A stretch of 64,000 nucleotides of DNA from JAEKNW01 sp963677815 (GCA_963677815.1 OY782499.1:1240001-1304000), one strand, 5' to 3'; counted from the stretch's first letter, positions 26,058 through 36,514 are shown. The notes: generated by a model from the letters alone, not told the origin. Numbers and translations: made by a program.

Positions 26058-29000
26058 ATTGTATGAATCCTTATTGCTGCTTCAGGTTCTATAACTCTTA
26101 ATGACATAGGAATTTGCCATTTTTTAATACTATCATCGTTATTATATGCATCAATCTCAATATATAATTGTTTTTGTGGAATTTGTGCTCTATGGGATTT
26201 ATTATTGAAAACAAATTTGTTACCATCTGCGATTTCTTTTGATGCTATCTCTTTCCATTCATTCAAAGCTTCTTTAAACCATTTTCTCATAAATTCAAGG
26301 TTTTCTGGTTTTAGAAGATTCTGGATTTCCTTATCACTTGTACTATTCTTAGATTGGCGTTTATCAAAATATGTAATTAAGTCTCTTATAATATTATCGA
26401 AATCTGTATCGCTTTTATAGCAAATATCCTTTGCCGATTCTCTTTCCACGAAACTAGTGGTGTGTCGTAACATTGTAGCTAAATATAATCCTAAATATCG
26501 GTTAACAGATTTGGATGTGAATGGTGTTATTGATATTGGTTCAACATAACTATACATTTTTTCGTGAAACTCAATAAACTTTTCATAGTGAGAAACATCT
26601 CTTGCTCTAAATGGATGATGAACAGTTAGAACTAACCCATAAGAATCTCTCGCAACACGACTACTTGCTTGTATGTATTCTGCTGTATTTCTAGGCATAG
26701 AATTCATAATAATTAAATTAAACCGTGAAACATCTATTCCTACAGAAATCATATTTGTTGCTATAACAAATTCAGGAGGTACATTCCCTGGTTGAAGTAC
26801 ACCATCTTTTATGTTTGCAAATCTTAATGCAGCTTCCCATTTTTTCTCTACTTTCTTAAGTTCATTCTTCACAGCTTCACCTGAGAGCCTTCCAGTTAAC
26901 TCAGATTCTTCTATTGGTCCATAAGTATATAGAGAATGTATTAGTTTCTGAGGACGAATAACTCGGTTAAAAATTCTTCTCACTTCTTTCAATATGTACG
27001 TTTGGATTTGTGATTGGGTTTTACCAACTTCTTTTAAACTATTGAAATAAGATATAATTGAATGAAAATAATCCATTGATTTTGAAAATTCCTCATAACT
27101 ATCAAAATCTATTGGGGTATATTTATTAATTTGTTTCAATTCGAATAGAGCTCTGTGCGTCATTGCTATCGCAGCTAATCTCATTTGCATCCAAATTTGA
27201 GTTCTGCCAGTTGGTAATATACCCATGTATCTTCTTTTTGATTCATAGGGAAAATCTTTTTTAACATTACTACGATAACTTCTTTTATAAAATGCATAAA
27301 ATGAATCATCGCAATCCACACCTTGTTTTGGGAAAAGATTGACTTTCCTATCAAACAATGCAGCAATTTGGAGATTTGTGTTCCGAGTTGTAGCAGTAGA
27401 TGATATCACTTTAGGTCTCGTTCCATCTGGTCTTGTGCATAGTTGATCAATTGCAGACTCAAATAAAGCTACAGAAGATCCTAATGGACCATTAAGTAAA
27501 TGCAATTCATCTTGTATGATAATATCTGGTGGCAAATAACCATTTATAGGTTTACCAGATTCCCAGTTACCTCTACCAAATAATCTTCTAGAATCCTTAT
27601 TCCTGGATTGGATGGAGTTAGATACTTTATGAGCTAATTGAGCAAATTTATCGACTGTTCCAAAAAGCAGTGTAGGAGGATGTTGGTAGATTGATTCATC
27701 GCAGAGGTTTACTGGAATAGGTCCTTGATCTTTTCTTCTTTTAGAAGCTCGTGCTCTGAATGAAAATGAACATTTATCATTTGAACACCTTAAATGAAGT
27801 CTATCTTTGTTATATATATTATTAGAATTATCTTTAGTTGTGTCTCCAACTATTACAGAAGTACACCAAGGACATTTACTGAATGGTATTTTATTTTCTT
27901 TATTATAATTAAGTTTTTCATATTCATAACGTAGAGAGTCTTTATTTTGGTTGTTCATATCATAAGTGAGTTTATTAGGTATGGAGTTATTTCCAACCCA
28001 CAGTCCAATATATATAGGTTCATTTCCTAAATCATTTTCACCCCATCGTCTTATTAATTCTAATGCCATTATCATCAATGTAGCTCGTTGAAATTGCTGT
28101 AGCGTTAGAAGACGCAAGGTATATCTCATTATAGCGGCAGTTCCACCACCAAGAGATTGATGCAATTTTCTGCGATTAATTATAGTTAAAGCTATTAAAC
28201 CCAAATATGCTTCGGTTTTCCCTCCACCAGTCGGAAACCAAACCAAATCAACATAATTATTTCTTTGTTCCCAGTTAGAATCTTCATCATTCTTAAAAAT
28301 ACCATCTAGGTTCAGCAAGATAAAGGCTAATTGAAAAGCTCTCCATGAAGTAGGTTCTGTAGGGGAAAATAATTTATCATTAGCTTTTTTATAAAAATCA
28401 GCATTGAAGGTTGAAAAACAATCATCTTCCATGAATCGAACTATTTCATTTTTTTTGGTGTTTACTGAATGCCATATTTGCATAAACATCGTAGAGTTCA
28501 TTAATCTAAATGATTCTATATTTGATTTCTTTGAAAGAATATTCTTTATATTTCTTTTCATTCTTAAGAAATCAAACCAACACTTATCCATTTCTTGTTT
28601 TGCAATCTTCTTTTCTTTTTCATTTACGTGATTTTTTTTATTCACTATCCATTTTCCATAAGCATCAACAAAATTAGTTAACTTCGCCACTACATCATCA
28701 TTAGTTGCTTTAGAAAAAGTAGATAACCATTTAAATTGTAAAGCTTCTGAATTCTTAAAAATCAGAGGATACTTATAAGTTTCATTATCAGCTAAAACTA
28801 AATCTTCAGTTTTGTTTCTAGGAGATGTATCAATATCTGGAGTATCACAAATTGGTATGTAGTCAGTTTCAACTGTCTTTTCATTTTTATCCCATTTTAC
28901 AGAACAACCATGACCAATACCAAAGTCTTCAAACTGTCTGTAAGTGTATTTCGTTGTTTGATCTTCTGAATATTCTTTATTAGAAGAATCTAAATTCAAA

Positions 29001-30304
29001 GAATTATATGGAATGAGATGCTTATTTGTGATAGATAACTTAACTCCAAAAAAACACTTCTTATTAACTTTTTCATTGAAGGTTGAAAAATATCTTGAAC
29101 TGTTATCTTCTTGTTTAAAAGGGGTACTGGTATTAACTAATTGAGTTTTGATAAAAACTTTGTTATTATTCTCATGATTTCTAGTATCTCTGCTCAGTTG
29201 AATGTTTAGAGAAAGAGATGCTTTACCCTCTTCTTCGCTTATTTCTTCTTTAAAAACATCTAACAAGCCATTACTAATAAATGTTCTATCATTATCATAG
29301 ATGGAGATATTGTTATCAGGATTTATATGTAAGTATGAAACTTTCTTTTTTTCTTTAGGGAAATAGATATTTCTTAAAGTTATTGATCTTTCGATTAGTT
29401 TAGATTGCCATAATCCAAAACCTCCACCATTTACATTTAAAAGATCTTTGAAGTGATTAATAATGTTTTCCTGTTTTTCAATTGTTTGAGATAAGTCATA
29501 AAGTGTTTTTCTGTAATTTTTATCAGTTACGCAATTCTTCAACTCATAGAAAATAATAGATTTCAAGGAGCTTAAATTACTTCTATCTTTTGTTGAAGGC
29601 GTAAAATATTCAGGATTATTAGAGAAAATTGATTCTGCTATTTTTTTTTGTATATTGCGTAATTTATTTTTTGTGTCAGAGATTTCTTCAGAACTTAGGT
29701 AGTTGATGAGTAAAAATAGATTATCATGTACTTTCTTTAACTTAAATTTATCTAATTTATATTTTACAATAAAATCATTGATAAGCTCAAATGGTAGTTC
29801 ACAATATACTCCATACCTATTATTAAATTCTGCATTTTTATCTCTTTTTAGCTTACTATAATACCGAGCTTGGAGTTTTATTTCAAAGGAATCTTCCTCT
29901 AAGAATTTTCTATCTAAACAACAAGTAAACCCCATGGTTTTTGGAAACATTTGATCAAGTTCAATAATATCAGTTTGATCTATATCATCCGTACTTGAGT
30001 TTTGAACTTCAAGTTCTTCTGAATCGTTTTCGTCATTTTCAACTTCATTGTTATCTAGAACTGAACCTTCACCACACGTTTTACTATTATCTTGAGGGAA
30101 TAAAATACCAGTACTATAGACTGCAGCAGGAGCTATGTCTATTATTTCATTAGTGTAATCAATAGCTATTAAATCGTTGATTTTATATTTTTGGAACTTT
30201 TCATTTTCTGTGTCAATAAACCGGAAACCATTTATCCCAGGTCCTAGTGTTTGCTCTTTAATAAACTGCTCTAAGGATTTTCTCTTCTCACTAATCATAT
30301 TCAT
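26054..30304 (-). CDS. drmA: DISARM helicase DrmA
   Basis: A 1416-residue SF2-type helicase, the size expected for DrmA. Walker A is WFPTGGGKTEAYLGL (Lys696); the DExH box is QDELHLL (Asp932), followed by SSTATTRN (motif III). Motifs V and VI are in NMISVGIDVSRFNLIIMNSMP and YIQASSRVARD. A CPWC...CSNDKC zinc site lies between motifs I and II. The N-terminal ~650 residues are an uncharacterised family-specific region. DrmA with DrmB forms the core DISARM complex that blocks phage DNA, known from class 1 and 2 systems. It overlaps the upstream DrmE-like gene by 14 bases and drmB by 4. Confidence 0.88.
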   Translation of the reverse strand: MNMISEKRKSLEQFIKEQTLGPGINGFRFIDTENEKFQKYKINDLIAIDYTNEIIDIAPAAVYSTGILFPQDNSKTCGEGSVLDNNEVENDENDSEELEVQNSSTDDIDQTDIIELDQMFPKTMGFTCCLDRKFLEEDSFEIKLQARYYSKLKRDKNAEFNNRYGVYCELPFELINDFIVKYKLDKFKLKKVHDNLFLLINYLSSEEISDTKNKLRNIQKKIAESIFSNNPEYFTPSTKDRSNLSSLKSIIFYELKNCVTDKNYRKTLYDLSQTIEKQENIINHFKDLLNVNGGGFGLWQSKLIERSITLRNIYFPKEKKKVSYLHINPDNNISIYDNDRTFISNGLLDVFKEEISEEEGKASLSLNIQLSRDTRNHENNNKVFIKTQLVNTSTPFKQEDNSSRYFSTFNEKVNKKCFFGVKLSITNKHLIPYNSLNLDSSNKEYSEDQTTKYTYRQFEDFGIGHGCSVKWDKNEKTVETDYIPICDTPDIDTSPRNKTEDLVLADNETYKYPLIFKNSEALQFKWLSTFSKATNDDVVAKLTNFVDAYGKWIVNKKNHVNEKEKKIAKQEMDKCWFDFLRMKRNIKNILSKKSNIESFRLMNSTMFMQIWHSVNTKKNEIVRFMEDDCFSTFNADFYKKANDKLFSPTEPTSWRAFQLAFILLNLDGIFKNDEDSNWEQRNNYVDLVWFPTGGGKTEAYLGLIALTIINRRKLHQSLGGGTAAIMRYTLRLLTLQQFQRATLMIMALELIRRWGENDLGNEPIYIGLWVGNNSIPNKLTYDMNNQNKDSLRYEYEKLNYNKENKIPFSKCPWCTSVIVGDTTKDNSNNIYNKDRLHLRCSNDKCSFSFRARASKRRKDQGPIPVNLCDESIYQHPPTLLFGTVDKFAQLAHKVSNSIQSRNKDSRRLFGRGNWESGKPINGYLPPDIIIQDELHLLNGPLGSSVALFESAIDQLCTRPDGTRPKVISSTATTRNTNLQIAALFDRKVNLFPKQGVDCDDSFYAFYKRSYRSNVKKDFPYESKRRYMGILPTGRTQIWMQMRLAAIAMTHRALFELKQINKYTPIDFDSYEEFSKSMDYFHSIISYFNSLKEVGKTQSQIQTYILKEVRRIFNRVIRPQKLIHSLYTYGPIEESELTGRLSGEAVKNELKKVEKKWEAALRFANIKDGVLQPGNVPPEFVIATNMISVGIDVSRFNLIIMNSMPRNTAEYIQASSRVARDSYGLVLTVHHPFRARDVSHYEKFIEFHEKMYSYVEPISITPFTSKSVNRYLGLYLATMLRHTTSFVERESAKDICYKSDTDFDNIIRDLITYFDKRQSKNSTSDKEIQNLLKPENLEFMRKWFKEALNEWKEIASKEIADGNKFVFNNKSHRAQIPQKQLYIEIDAYNNDDSIKKWQIPMSLRVIEPEAAIRIHTI

Positions 30305-32771
30305 TTCTCATACCTTCTATTAATTTAACTTCTTTCAAATCTATTACAGGATGAATCAATTCTACTAAAGCTACTAAGTTTTCTAGTAAATATTTTTCAT
30401 CTATCCCAATTTCTTCTAAAGAATGGTTTTGCTTATAGTAATCAATTTTGTTTTCTAATATTTCTTTTGTATTAGAAACTTCATCAAAACAGCCATCATC
30501 AAATAAATCACGATATAAATTTTTAATTCTAATTGTATTATTTCGTGATGCTTGTATTGTCTTATTTTTAATACGCTTAATTAATAAAACATATACTTTA
30601 GGCAATTCTAAATAGTTACATATGCATACAAATACTCTGTTAACTAGTGGTGATAATGAATTACTATCTGGATTTATCCAATGGTTTTCGAATTGAGAAA
30701 AAGAAACCATTTTGAGATTCTTCTTATGCAAAAGTTCTTTGATTTCGTGATATAACCCCTTAGGTGATTGGACATCAGCTTTTCTTTTTAAAAGTATTTT
30801 CCATAAGCGACCAGCATCTTCTTTTTCGTCAATATCGAATTTATTACGAATAATATCTAGCTCTTCTTTCTGTTTATTTATATCAGCTAACTTATCATAT
30901 ATTGGTAAAGCATTTACAATATCATCTAAACATTGTATTGATATTTTTATTTGATTAAATTTCAGTAGGTCATTAACAGTTAATATTTTTATAGTATTAT
31001 CAGATTTACATATAAATAATTCTGAATAATGATAAGTGTATGAACTTGAGCTATCTACAAATTTAATTTTCACTTTATCTTTATCTTGATATCCAGAATG
31101 TACATAAGATTTTTCAAATACCCAATAAGTATCATCTTTCTTTGTAGGTTTTAAATCATTTATATCGTTTTTTAGTAAACCCCAACGGAATAAATCTTCT
31201 CTTATTTTATGATTTAACAACTTAAAATAATTATTATGCCAGTTATAATTCGCCCATTGAAATTTATTTTTAAAGAAAAGATTAAGAAACAATCCATAGG
31301 AATCAGGAGCTGATAATTCAATAATATTTGGGAAAAAGTTATATCGATAATGACCAGGGTCTAAATAACTGAGGATTAATAAATGATTACTCTCTATTCC
31401 TCTGATTTGCTCCCAGGTAAGTATACTGTTCGTCTGAGAAAGATTTAGTTCTTTTTTTAGTTCATTTTTTAAGAAAATGTTATCAACAAATTGATTGGGA
31501 ACAACAAGAGTTGTGTTGATATCAATTCTTCTTTTTATTTCATCTTTCCAATTTGATTTAATAATATAATCTAAAGTTTTGGATAGGTTATCCCTTAATT
31601 CTGTTATTAGGTCTTCAGGAATATTTTTTTTAGTTTCTTCAGAAATTAAAAAGCTGTTATCAGTATTTTCAAAAATTTGACGTAAAACTACCTCTTTAAT
31701 ATCTTTGTTAAGCACTAATGAATAGATGTTCATCATTTTTATAGAAATCAATTCATATAAATCATCCTGAATTTTGGATTCCAATAAGAAATTATCCCAA
31801 AAAATGATGGAGTCTATTTCAAAGAAATTAACATTTATGTTATATTGATTATCACAATTTGAAAGGATATTGATTTCATCTCTTGTAATTATGTAAGTAT
31901 TATCATTACCACCATTAAACCTGAAATCAATAAGGTTATTTATTTTATTTAGGGAATTTATATTTATTTTTTTTTGACCAAAAGTAAAAATAAAAAGATT
32001 CTTGAATCTAGCACCATCATTATTCCATTGAGTTATGTTATTTAAATTAAAATTAAAAAAATTTGATGAGTTTTCACAATCATAAAGGATAAGATTGTCT
32101 ACATTATCTATAAAATCATCGTATTCATCTAAATCATTGATTGATTTATTTTTATTTAAAACCACGTAAGATTTTAGCAACCCAATGTTATCACATTCTA
32201 TCGCATAATGCTTTGTATTAAACAAATCTAAACAATAATCACTATATTTTGTTAAAGTATTAATAATTGTCGTAGAAACTAATGATTTACAGTTAGGTAT
32301 AGAATAATAAAAGTCATATTCGTTTTTTTTTCTTAGTTTTTCTGCTTTCCATTTTTTATATATACGATTCCCACCTTTCTTAGCGCTTGCTCCTTCTGGA
32401 CATTTTTTAATGATAAAATCGTAGCTATGCTTAAGTTGATTCTTAAACTGTTTGAAGTCTGTTTGCTCTTTATGTGAGATATCGTTGATTAGACCTATAT
32501 AAAAAAACTTCAAAATAATAAATTCTAAAATAAGATACCTTTCCTGCATAACTAGATTTTTTTCAAAGTGTAAATGTAAGAAATTAACTCGTTTTAGGTC
32601 TTTTACTAAAATCTTGTCGATTATTAAATTTACATAATTGAGTAAATTTTTATATTTTTTTTTATATTCGGCTTCAATTTGTAATAAATTAAATATTTCT
32701 ACAAAATCACTATTTTGATAATTAGCTATTCTATTGATATATTTACTTATATAATTATAGATTAAATTCAT
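30291..32771 (-). CDS. drmE: DrmE-like protein of class 2 DISARM
   Basis: 826 residues, no domain recognised with certainty. It is very rich in Asn, Lys and Ile, and its DNA is even richer in A+T than the neighbours. Size (about 800 residues in known DrmE) and position immediately upstream of drmA, overlapping by 14 bases, match drmE of class 2 DISARM. The C-terminal third contains LVNRVFVCICNYLELPKVYVLLIKRIKNK and a helical end. The middle carries aromatic-rich PDSYGLFLNLFFKNKFQWANYNW. DrmE's biochemical role is not established in the family. The alternative is an unrelated accessory protein. Confidence 0.55.
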   Translation of the reverse strand: MNLIYNYISKYINRIANYQNSDFVEIFNLLQIEAEYKKKYKNLLNYVNLIIDKILVKDLKRVNFLHLHFEKNLVMQERYLILEFIILKFFYIGLINDISHKEQTDFKQFKNQLKHSYDFIIKKCPEGASAKKGGNRIYKKWKAEKLRKKNEYDFYYSIPNCKSLVSTTIINTLTKYSDYCLDLFNTKHYAIECDNIGLLKSYVVLNKNKSINDLDEYDDFIDNVDNLILYDCENSSNFFNFNLNNITQWNNDGARFKNLFIFTFGQKKININSLNKINNLIDFRFNGGNDNTYIITRDEINILSNCDNQYNINVNFFEIDSIIFWDNFLLESKIQDDLYELISIKMMNIYSLVLNKDIKEVVLRQIFENTDNSFLISEETKKNIPEDLITELRDNLSKTLDYIIKSNWKDEIKRRIDINTTLVVPNQFVDNIFLKNELKKELNLSQTNSILTWEQIRGIESNHLLILSYLDPGHYRYNFFPNIIELSAPDSYGLFLNLFFKNKFQWANYNWHNNYFKLLNHKIREDLFRWGLLKNDINDLKPTKKDDTYWVFEKSYVHSGYQDKDKVKIKFVDSSSSYTYHYSELFICKSDNTIKILTVNDLLKFNQIKISIQCLDDIVNALPIYDKLADINKQKEELDIIRNKFDIDEKEDAGRLWKILLKRKADVQSPKGLYHEIKELLHKKNLKMVSFSQFENHWINPDSNSLSPLVNRVFVCICNYLELPKVYVLLIKRIKNKTIQASRNNTIRIKNLYRDLFDDGCFDEVSNTKEILENKIDYYKQNHSLEEIGIDEKYLLENLVALVELIHPVIDLKEVKLIEGMRNEYD

Positions 32772-32779
32772 TATTCACC

Positions 32780-34519
32780 TTACATAACTACATTGATTTG
32801 AACGTTGTTAATTGCTCTTGTTATTCCAATAAATAATTCATATTTATTAAAATTACTGGGCTCAGTAATAACTAGAATAACATTTTTGCTTTCTAAACCT
32901 TTATACTTTAATATTGAAGTGTATTTAAGTCGATTAGAGGTATCACATATATTATGTTCATTAAGTTCATCAATATCTTTGATTGCTAACTCATAATGCA
33001 AATCAGGTTCACCTTTATATTCACCATTTAACAATGTTGATTCAATAAGCAAAATACAATCAGCTCCTTTCAATGATGAATTTTTATCTCTGATTGAGTT
33101 TAAAATATTATGTACAATGTATTTTTTTACATTGTGGAGTGTTGTATGTCTTTTGATTTTAATATTTCTAAAACTATCTTCTATGTAATCTCGAGCTATA
33201 CATTTAGGGTTATCTAACACTTTTGAGGCTAAAACTCTTATGTCAGGATTTTGAGAACTTCTTTTGACTTCATTTAATTTGAAATGAGTAAAGTACTCTG
33301 TTAACAAATCAGCTAAACCACTAACTAATCTACCTCCTATGGAATAACTTTGGTCGATGTCATATAATACTAGTGCATTTCCATCTATCAGACCTCTTCC
33401 ATTATAACCACAAAGCTTATTGATAAATAAATCTAGTCCTCTATCAAAAATATCTTGGGCTTCATCAATAACTATAAAATCATAACAATTTAATTTATTG
33501 CTTTCTAGACGTTCAAGAGTTTCTTTCATTAAATTGTAAAAACCATCTTCATCTAAAAAAGTTATTTCGTCATAGCTTTTTTGAGGATTATTCATTTGAA
33601 GAAATCTAAAAAAAGTTGTAACTTCAACAGTCTTAGTGTTATTCCTTTGCTCTAAAATACTCTTAGTATAGAACATTAATAAACTATTCCAACATATATA
33701 TATTCCTTTTTTTCCAATTTGCTTGTCAATAAATGCTTTAGCAATTGTTGTTTTACCACTACCAGGAGGACCTTCAATCATTATTCTTGAATTTTTACTT
33801 AATCCCTCAAGAATTTCAATATTTTGTATTCCTAGCCATTTTAACGTATCAATAGAATCAAAAAAATTTTCATCTTCCACAATTGGGCTAAGAATATTTT
33901 TTATAGCACTAATTTCTTTAGGGTTTAAGATGGAATAAGTTCGAAAGTGTTTTCTATGCATGTCTTTTGTATATTTGAATACAGCATTAATAAAGTTTTC
34001 AATGGAATTATTATAATCTTTTGATTTATACTGTGTCCAGAGTAAGTTTTGATTAATCAGTTTAGATTGGAAATCATAATTTACATGTGGGAATGCTACT
34101 GCATCGCAAAAAAAACATCCTTTAATATTGTTTAAAATATAGTCTTTTAAGGTAAATTTGTATCCTTCTACTTGTTTGAATGGATTCTGTTTCATAATTG
34201 CATCAAAATGCTTACCATAGAAAAAGCTATTATCTTGTATTGATATTGCACCACCTTTCACCTCTAAAATCAAAATCCCTTCTTTACATAATATTAAAAA
34301 ATCGATTTGTGCACTAGTTTTTCTATAGTAATTATAATTGTCTGAGTGTATAGGTAATTTCAAATCGTGCCATATATACCATTCATCTATACTTTTTTCT
34401 AAATCAAAAAACAATTTTCTGTAGATATCTATTTCTCCTCTTAATGGAGTTCCATCTTCTTTTATAATTATTTTTTCTAAAGCAGAAATGGGATTGTATG
34501 GATAAAATTTAACAGACAT
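32780..34519 (-). CDS. NERD nuclease-SF1 helicase fusion inside the DISARM operon
   Basis: 579 residues. Residues 30-190 are a NERD-type nuclease-related domain with the restriction-like core Asp73 (QIDFLIL), Glu86 and Lys88 (LEVKGG) and Gln116 (KQVEGY). A UvrD-like SF1 helicase core follows: Walker A GPPGSGKT (250-257), Walker B DEAQD (352-356), LNEVKRSSQNP near 420, KGLESKNVILV and GITRAINNVQI at the end. Canonical DISARM has no such protein; it has the PLD-domain DrmC, not found here. It lies 2 bases after the methyltransferase stop and 8 before the drmE-like start, so it is co-translated with the system. A DNA-cleaving role is inference. Confidence 0.85.
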   Translation of the reverse strand: MSVKFYPYNPISALEKIIIKEDGTPLRGEIDIYRKLFFDLEKSIDEWYIWHDLKLPIHSDNYNYYRKTSAQIDFLILCKEGILILEVKGGAISIQDNSFFYGKHFDAIMKQNPFKQVEGYKFTLKDYILNNIKGCFFCDAVAFPHVNYDFQSKLINQNLLWTQYKSKDYNNSIENFINAVFKYTKDMHRKHFRTYSILNPKEISAIKNILSPIVEDENFFDSIDTLKWLGIQNIEILEGLSKNSRIMIEGPPGSGKTTIAKAFIDKQIGKKGIYICWNSLLMFYTKSILEQRNNTKTVEVTTFFRFLQMNNPQKSYDEITFLDEDGFYNLMKETLERLESNKLNCYDFIVIDEAQDIFDRGLDLFINKLCGYNGRGLIDGNALVLYDIDQSYSIGGRLVSGLADLLTEYFTHFKLNEVKRSSQNPDIRVLASKVLDNPKCIARDYIEDSFRNIKIKRHTTLHNVKKYIVHNILNSIRDKNSSLKGADCILLIESTLLNGEYKGEPDLHYELAIKDIDELNEHNICDTSNRLKYTSILKYKGLESKNVILVITEPSNFNKYELFIGITRAINNVQINVVM

Positions 34520-34521
34520 TA

Positions 34522-36231
34522 TTATATTTTTGCATTTGCAATGCTTGATATTTTATTTATTGCGTATAATGCAAAGATTTGTTTTACAGGGACAATTTCT
34601 TTATTATTAAATATTTCTTTATTGTTTTGTCTAAATAAAGACTCCTCTAAGTTGATATTATCTAAGATAACTTTTAGCTCCTCGACTAAAACAGTTGGTT
34701 CGTATAATTTACAACTATCAATTTGGAATTCATATAAATCTTGCATTTCTTTTGAACTTCCAATTTTCTCTGAAAATTTATTGTTAAAAGTTTCAAGAAA
34801 ATGTAATCCCTCTTTGTATTTAGAAATTATTGATTCAATTTTTTTATAATAACCATCTTTTATACTTTGAATCGGAAAACCCTCCCCACTTCCATATTGA
34901 ATTGAAGTAAACCATTTACCTTTAGATTTGCTATTATTACTGATATCATAATTTGATAGTGTAACAGTAAGGTTACCATCTTTTATGGTATGTCTTCGGA
35001 AGCGTGAATTTTTATTTCTTTTAGGTTGATTATTAAAAATCTTTTCAGAAAAAGTGTTTAAATTTTCGATATTGTTTGTATCAAAAATAATCTTTAAATT
35101 TGACATCTTAGAAGTATTTCTACCAAGCTCAACATCTAATTGATTAGCAAAAGCTCTACTAACAGATGGGCAGACTGCATTTCCTACTAGTCTCCATTTT
35201 GTATTTAGTGAACCTGTAAACTGAAAAGAAAAAGGGAATCCCATTATGCTTGCAGCTTCTCTTACTGTTGGGATTCTATACTCTCCGTTCCCTTCTCTGT
35301 GATATCCAGATTTATAAATAATTGCTTCTCTTGATGATCCACTTCTTGTCGCTGTAATAGTTCTACTTGGTCTGTCTAAGTTCTCAGGGAAAGACATCTT
35401 GCCCATATATGGGTGATTGGTTTTAAGAAATCGAGATTGTTCCCATTCACTTTTATATAGGCCACTGTCATAAAAATGATCAGTTAGTTGATTTGAAGTT
35501 ATTCGAATCTTTGGATAAAGAGGGTCAGTAATTATCATATCTTTTATATATTTATGTGGAGCAGGGATACTGTTTAATAAATCACCCAAGGTATTCCATT
35601 TTTTTAAACCATTTAATCCTTCTTTAGAATGGGTTGGTTTGGGAATAATGAGTTTTTTAACCTTAATAATCTCACCTGAAATTGCTCGTATTCTACTTTG
35701 GTATGAACCATAATCAGCTGAGTTTATTAATGGTTGATTATCTTTTAGAACTATAGCTTTCTTAGTAGGACTTAATCGATATTTTTTTGCCCAATGTCCT
35801 AGTCCTAAATCATTAAAAGTATAGTAATCTGGCAGATAGTTCCTAGAATTACCTACATTTTCCATAAACCAAGCTTTTAGCTTTGAATTTGGTTGATACT
35901 TTTTAACAGCTACAATTCTTAGAAATACTTTTGTTAATAATATACCTGATACTTTGTCTGCTTTTCCAGAAATATTGGAGCTTGAAAAAGATACACATGG
36001 AGGACTACCTATAATCACATCTGTATTAGGTAATGAATCAATTTCATCAATAGAATCTTTGAAATCTAGAATATTTTTTACTTTAGAAACCGTACCAAAA
36101 TTATAATTAAATGTATCAATTGCAGGTTTCCAGTTATCATATCCAGCCACAATTTGATATCCTTGTTGTCTAAAGCCTTCTGAAAATCCTCCAGCTCCAC
36201 AAAATAAATCAATTACAGTCAGTTTTTTCAA
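34522..36231 (-). CDS. drmMII: DISARM-associated C5-cytosine DNA methyltransferase (DrmMII-like)
   Basis: 569 residues. Motif I DLFCGAGGFSEG (8-19), motif IV GSPPCVSFS with catalytic Cys79, motif VI ENV (125-127), motif VIII QSRIR (179-183), a target-recognition region, motif IX REAASIMGFP and motif X GNAVCPSVS. About 200 residues beyond motif X form an unrecognised C-terminal extension. In class 2 DISARM this enzyme marks host DNA as self. TTG 36231 is the start: AGGAG lies 4 bases upstream and MKKLTVIDLF is the normal N-terminus. It is the first gene of the operon. Confidence 0.85.
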   Translation of the reverse strand: MKKLTVIDLFCGAGGFSEGFRQQGYQIVAGYDNWKPAIDTFNYNFGTVSKVKNILDFKDSIDEIDSLPNTDVIIGSPPCVSFSSSNISGKADKVSGILLTKVFLRIVAVKKYQPNSKLKAWFMENVGNSRNYLPDYYTFNDLGLGHWAKKYRLSPTKKAIVLKDNQPLINSADYGSYQSRIRAISGEIIKVKKLIIPKPTHSKEGLNGLKKWNTLGDLLNSIPAPHKYIKDMIITDPLYPKIRITSNQLTDHFYDSGLYKSEWEQSRFLKTNHPYMGKMSFPENLDRPSRTITATRSGSSREAIIYKSGYHREGNGEYRIPTVREAASIMGFPFSFQFTGSLNTKWRLVGNAVCPSVSRAFANQLDVELGRNTSKMSNLKIIFDTNNIENLNTFSEKIFNNQPKRNKNSRFRRHTIKDGNLTVTLSNYDISNNSKSKGKWFTSIQYGSGEGFPIQSIKDGYYKKIESIISKYKEGLHFLETFNNKFSEKIGSSKEMQDLYEFQIDSCKLYEPTVLVEELKVILDNINLEESLFRQNNKEIFNNKEIVPVKQIFALYAINKISSIANAKI

Positions 36232-36514
36232 TTTACTCCTTTCTTTTATATCTAATTTACTTAATAAATAATATTACTTTTGTAAATTAATTTATACTAC
36301 TATTTATGTTTTCCCCTTTACGCATTTATTTATCTATGAAAATAGACATAAATACATTACTTAACTTAGTACATTAGCTATAATGTTCAACATAAATAGA
36401 AAGACTTTACACATAATTTAATTACATAATCTAAGTGATGTTATTCATTAAGATATTATTTTAACCAAACTATCATTATTTACAATATTACGTAAAATAA
36501 TATTTACTTTTAAA

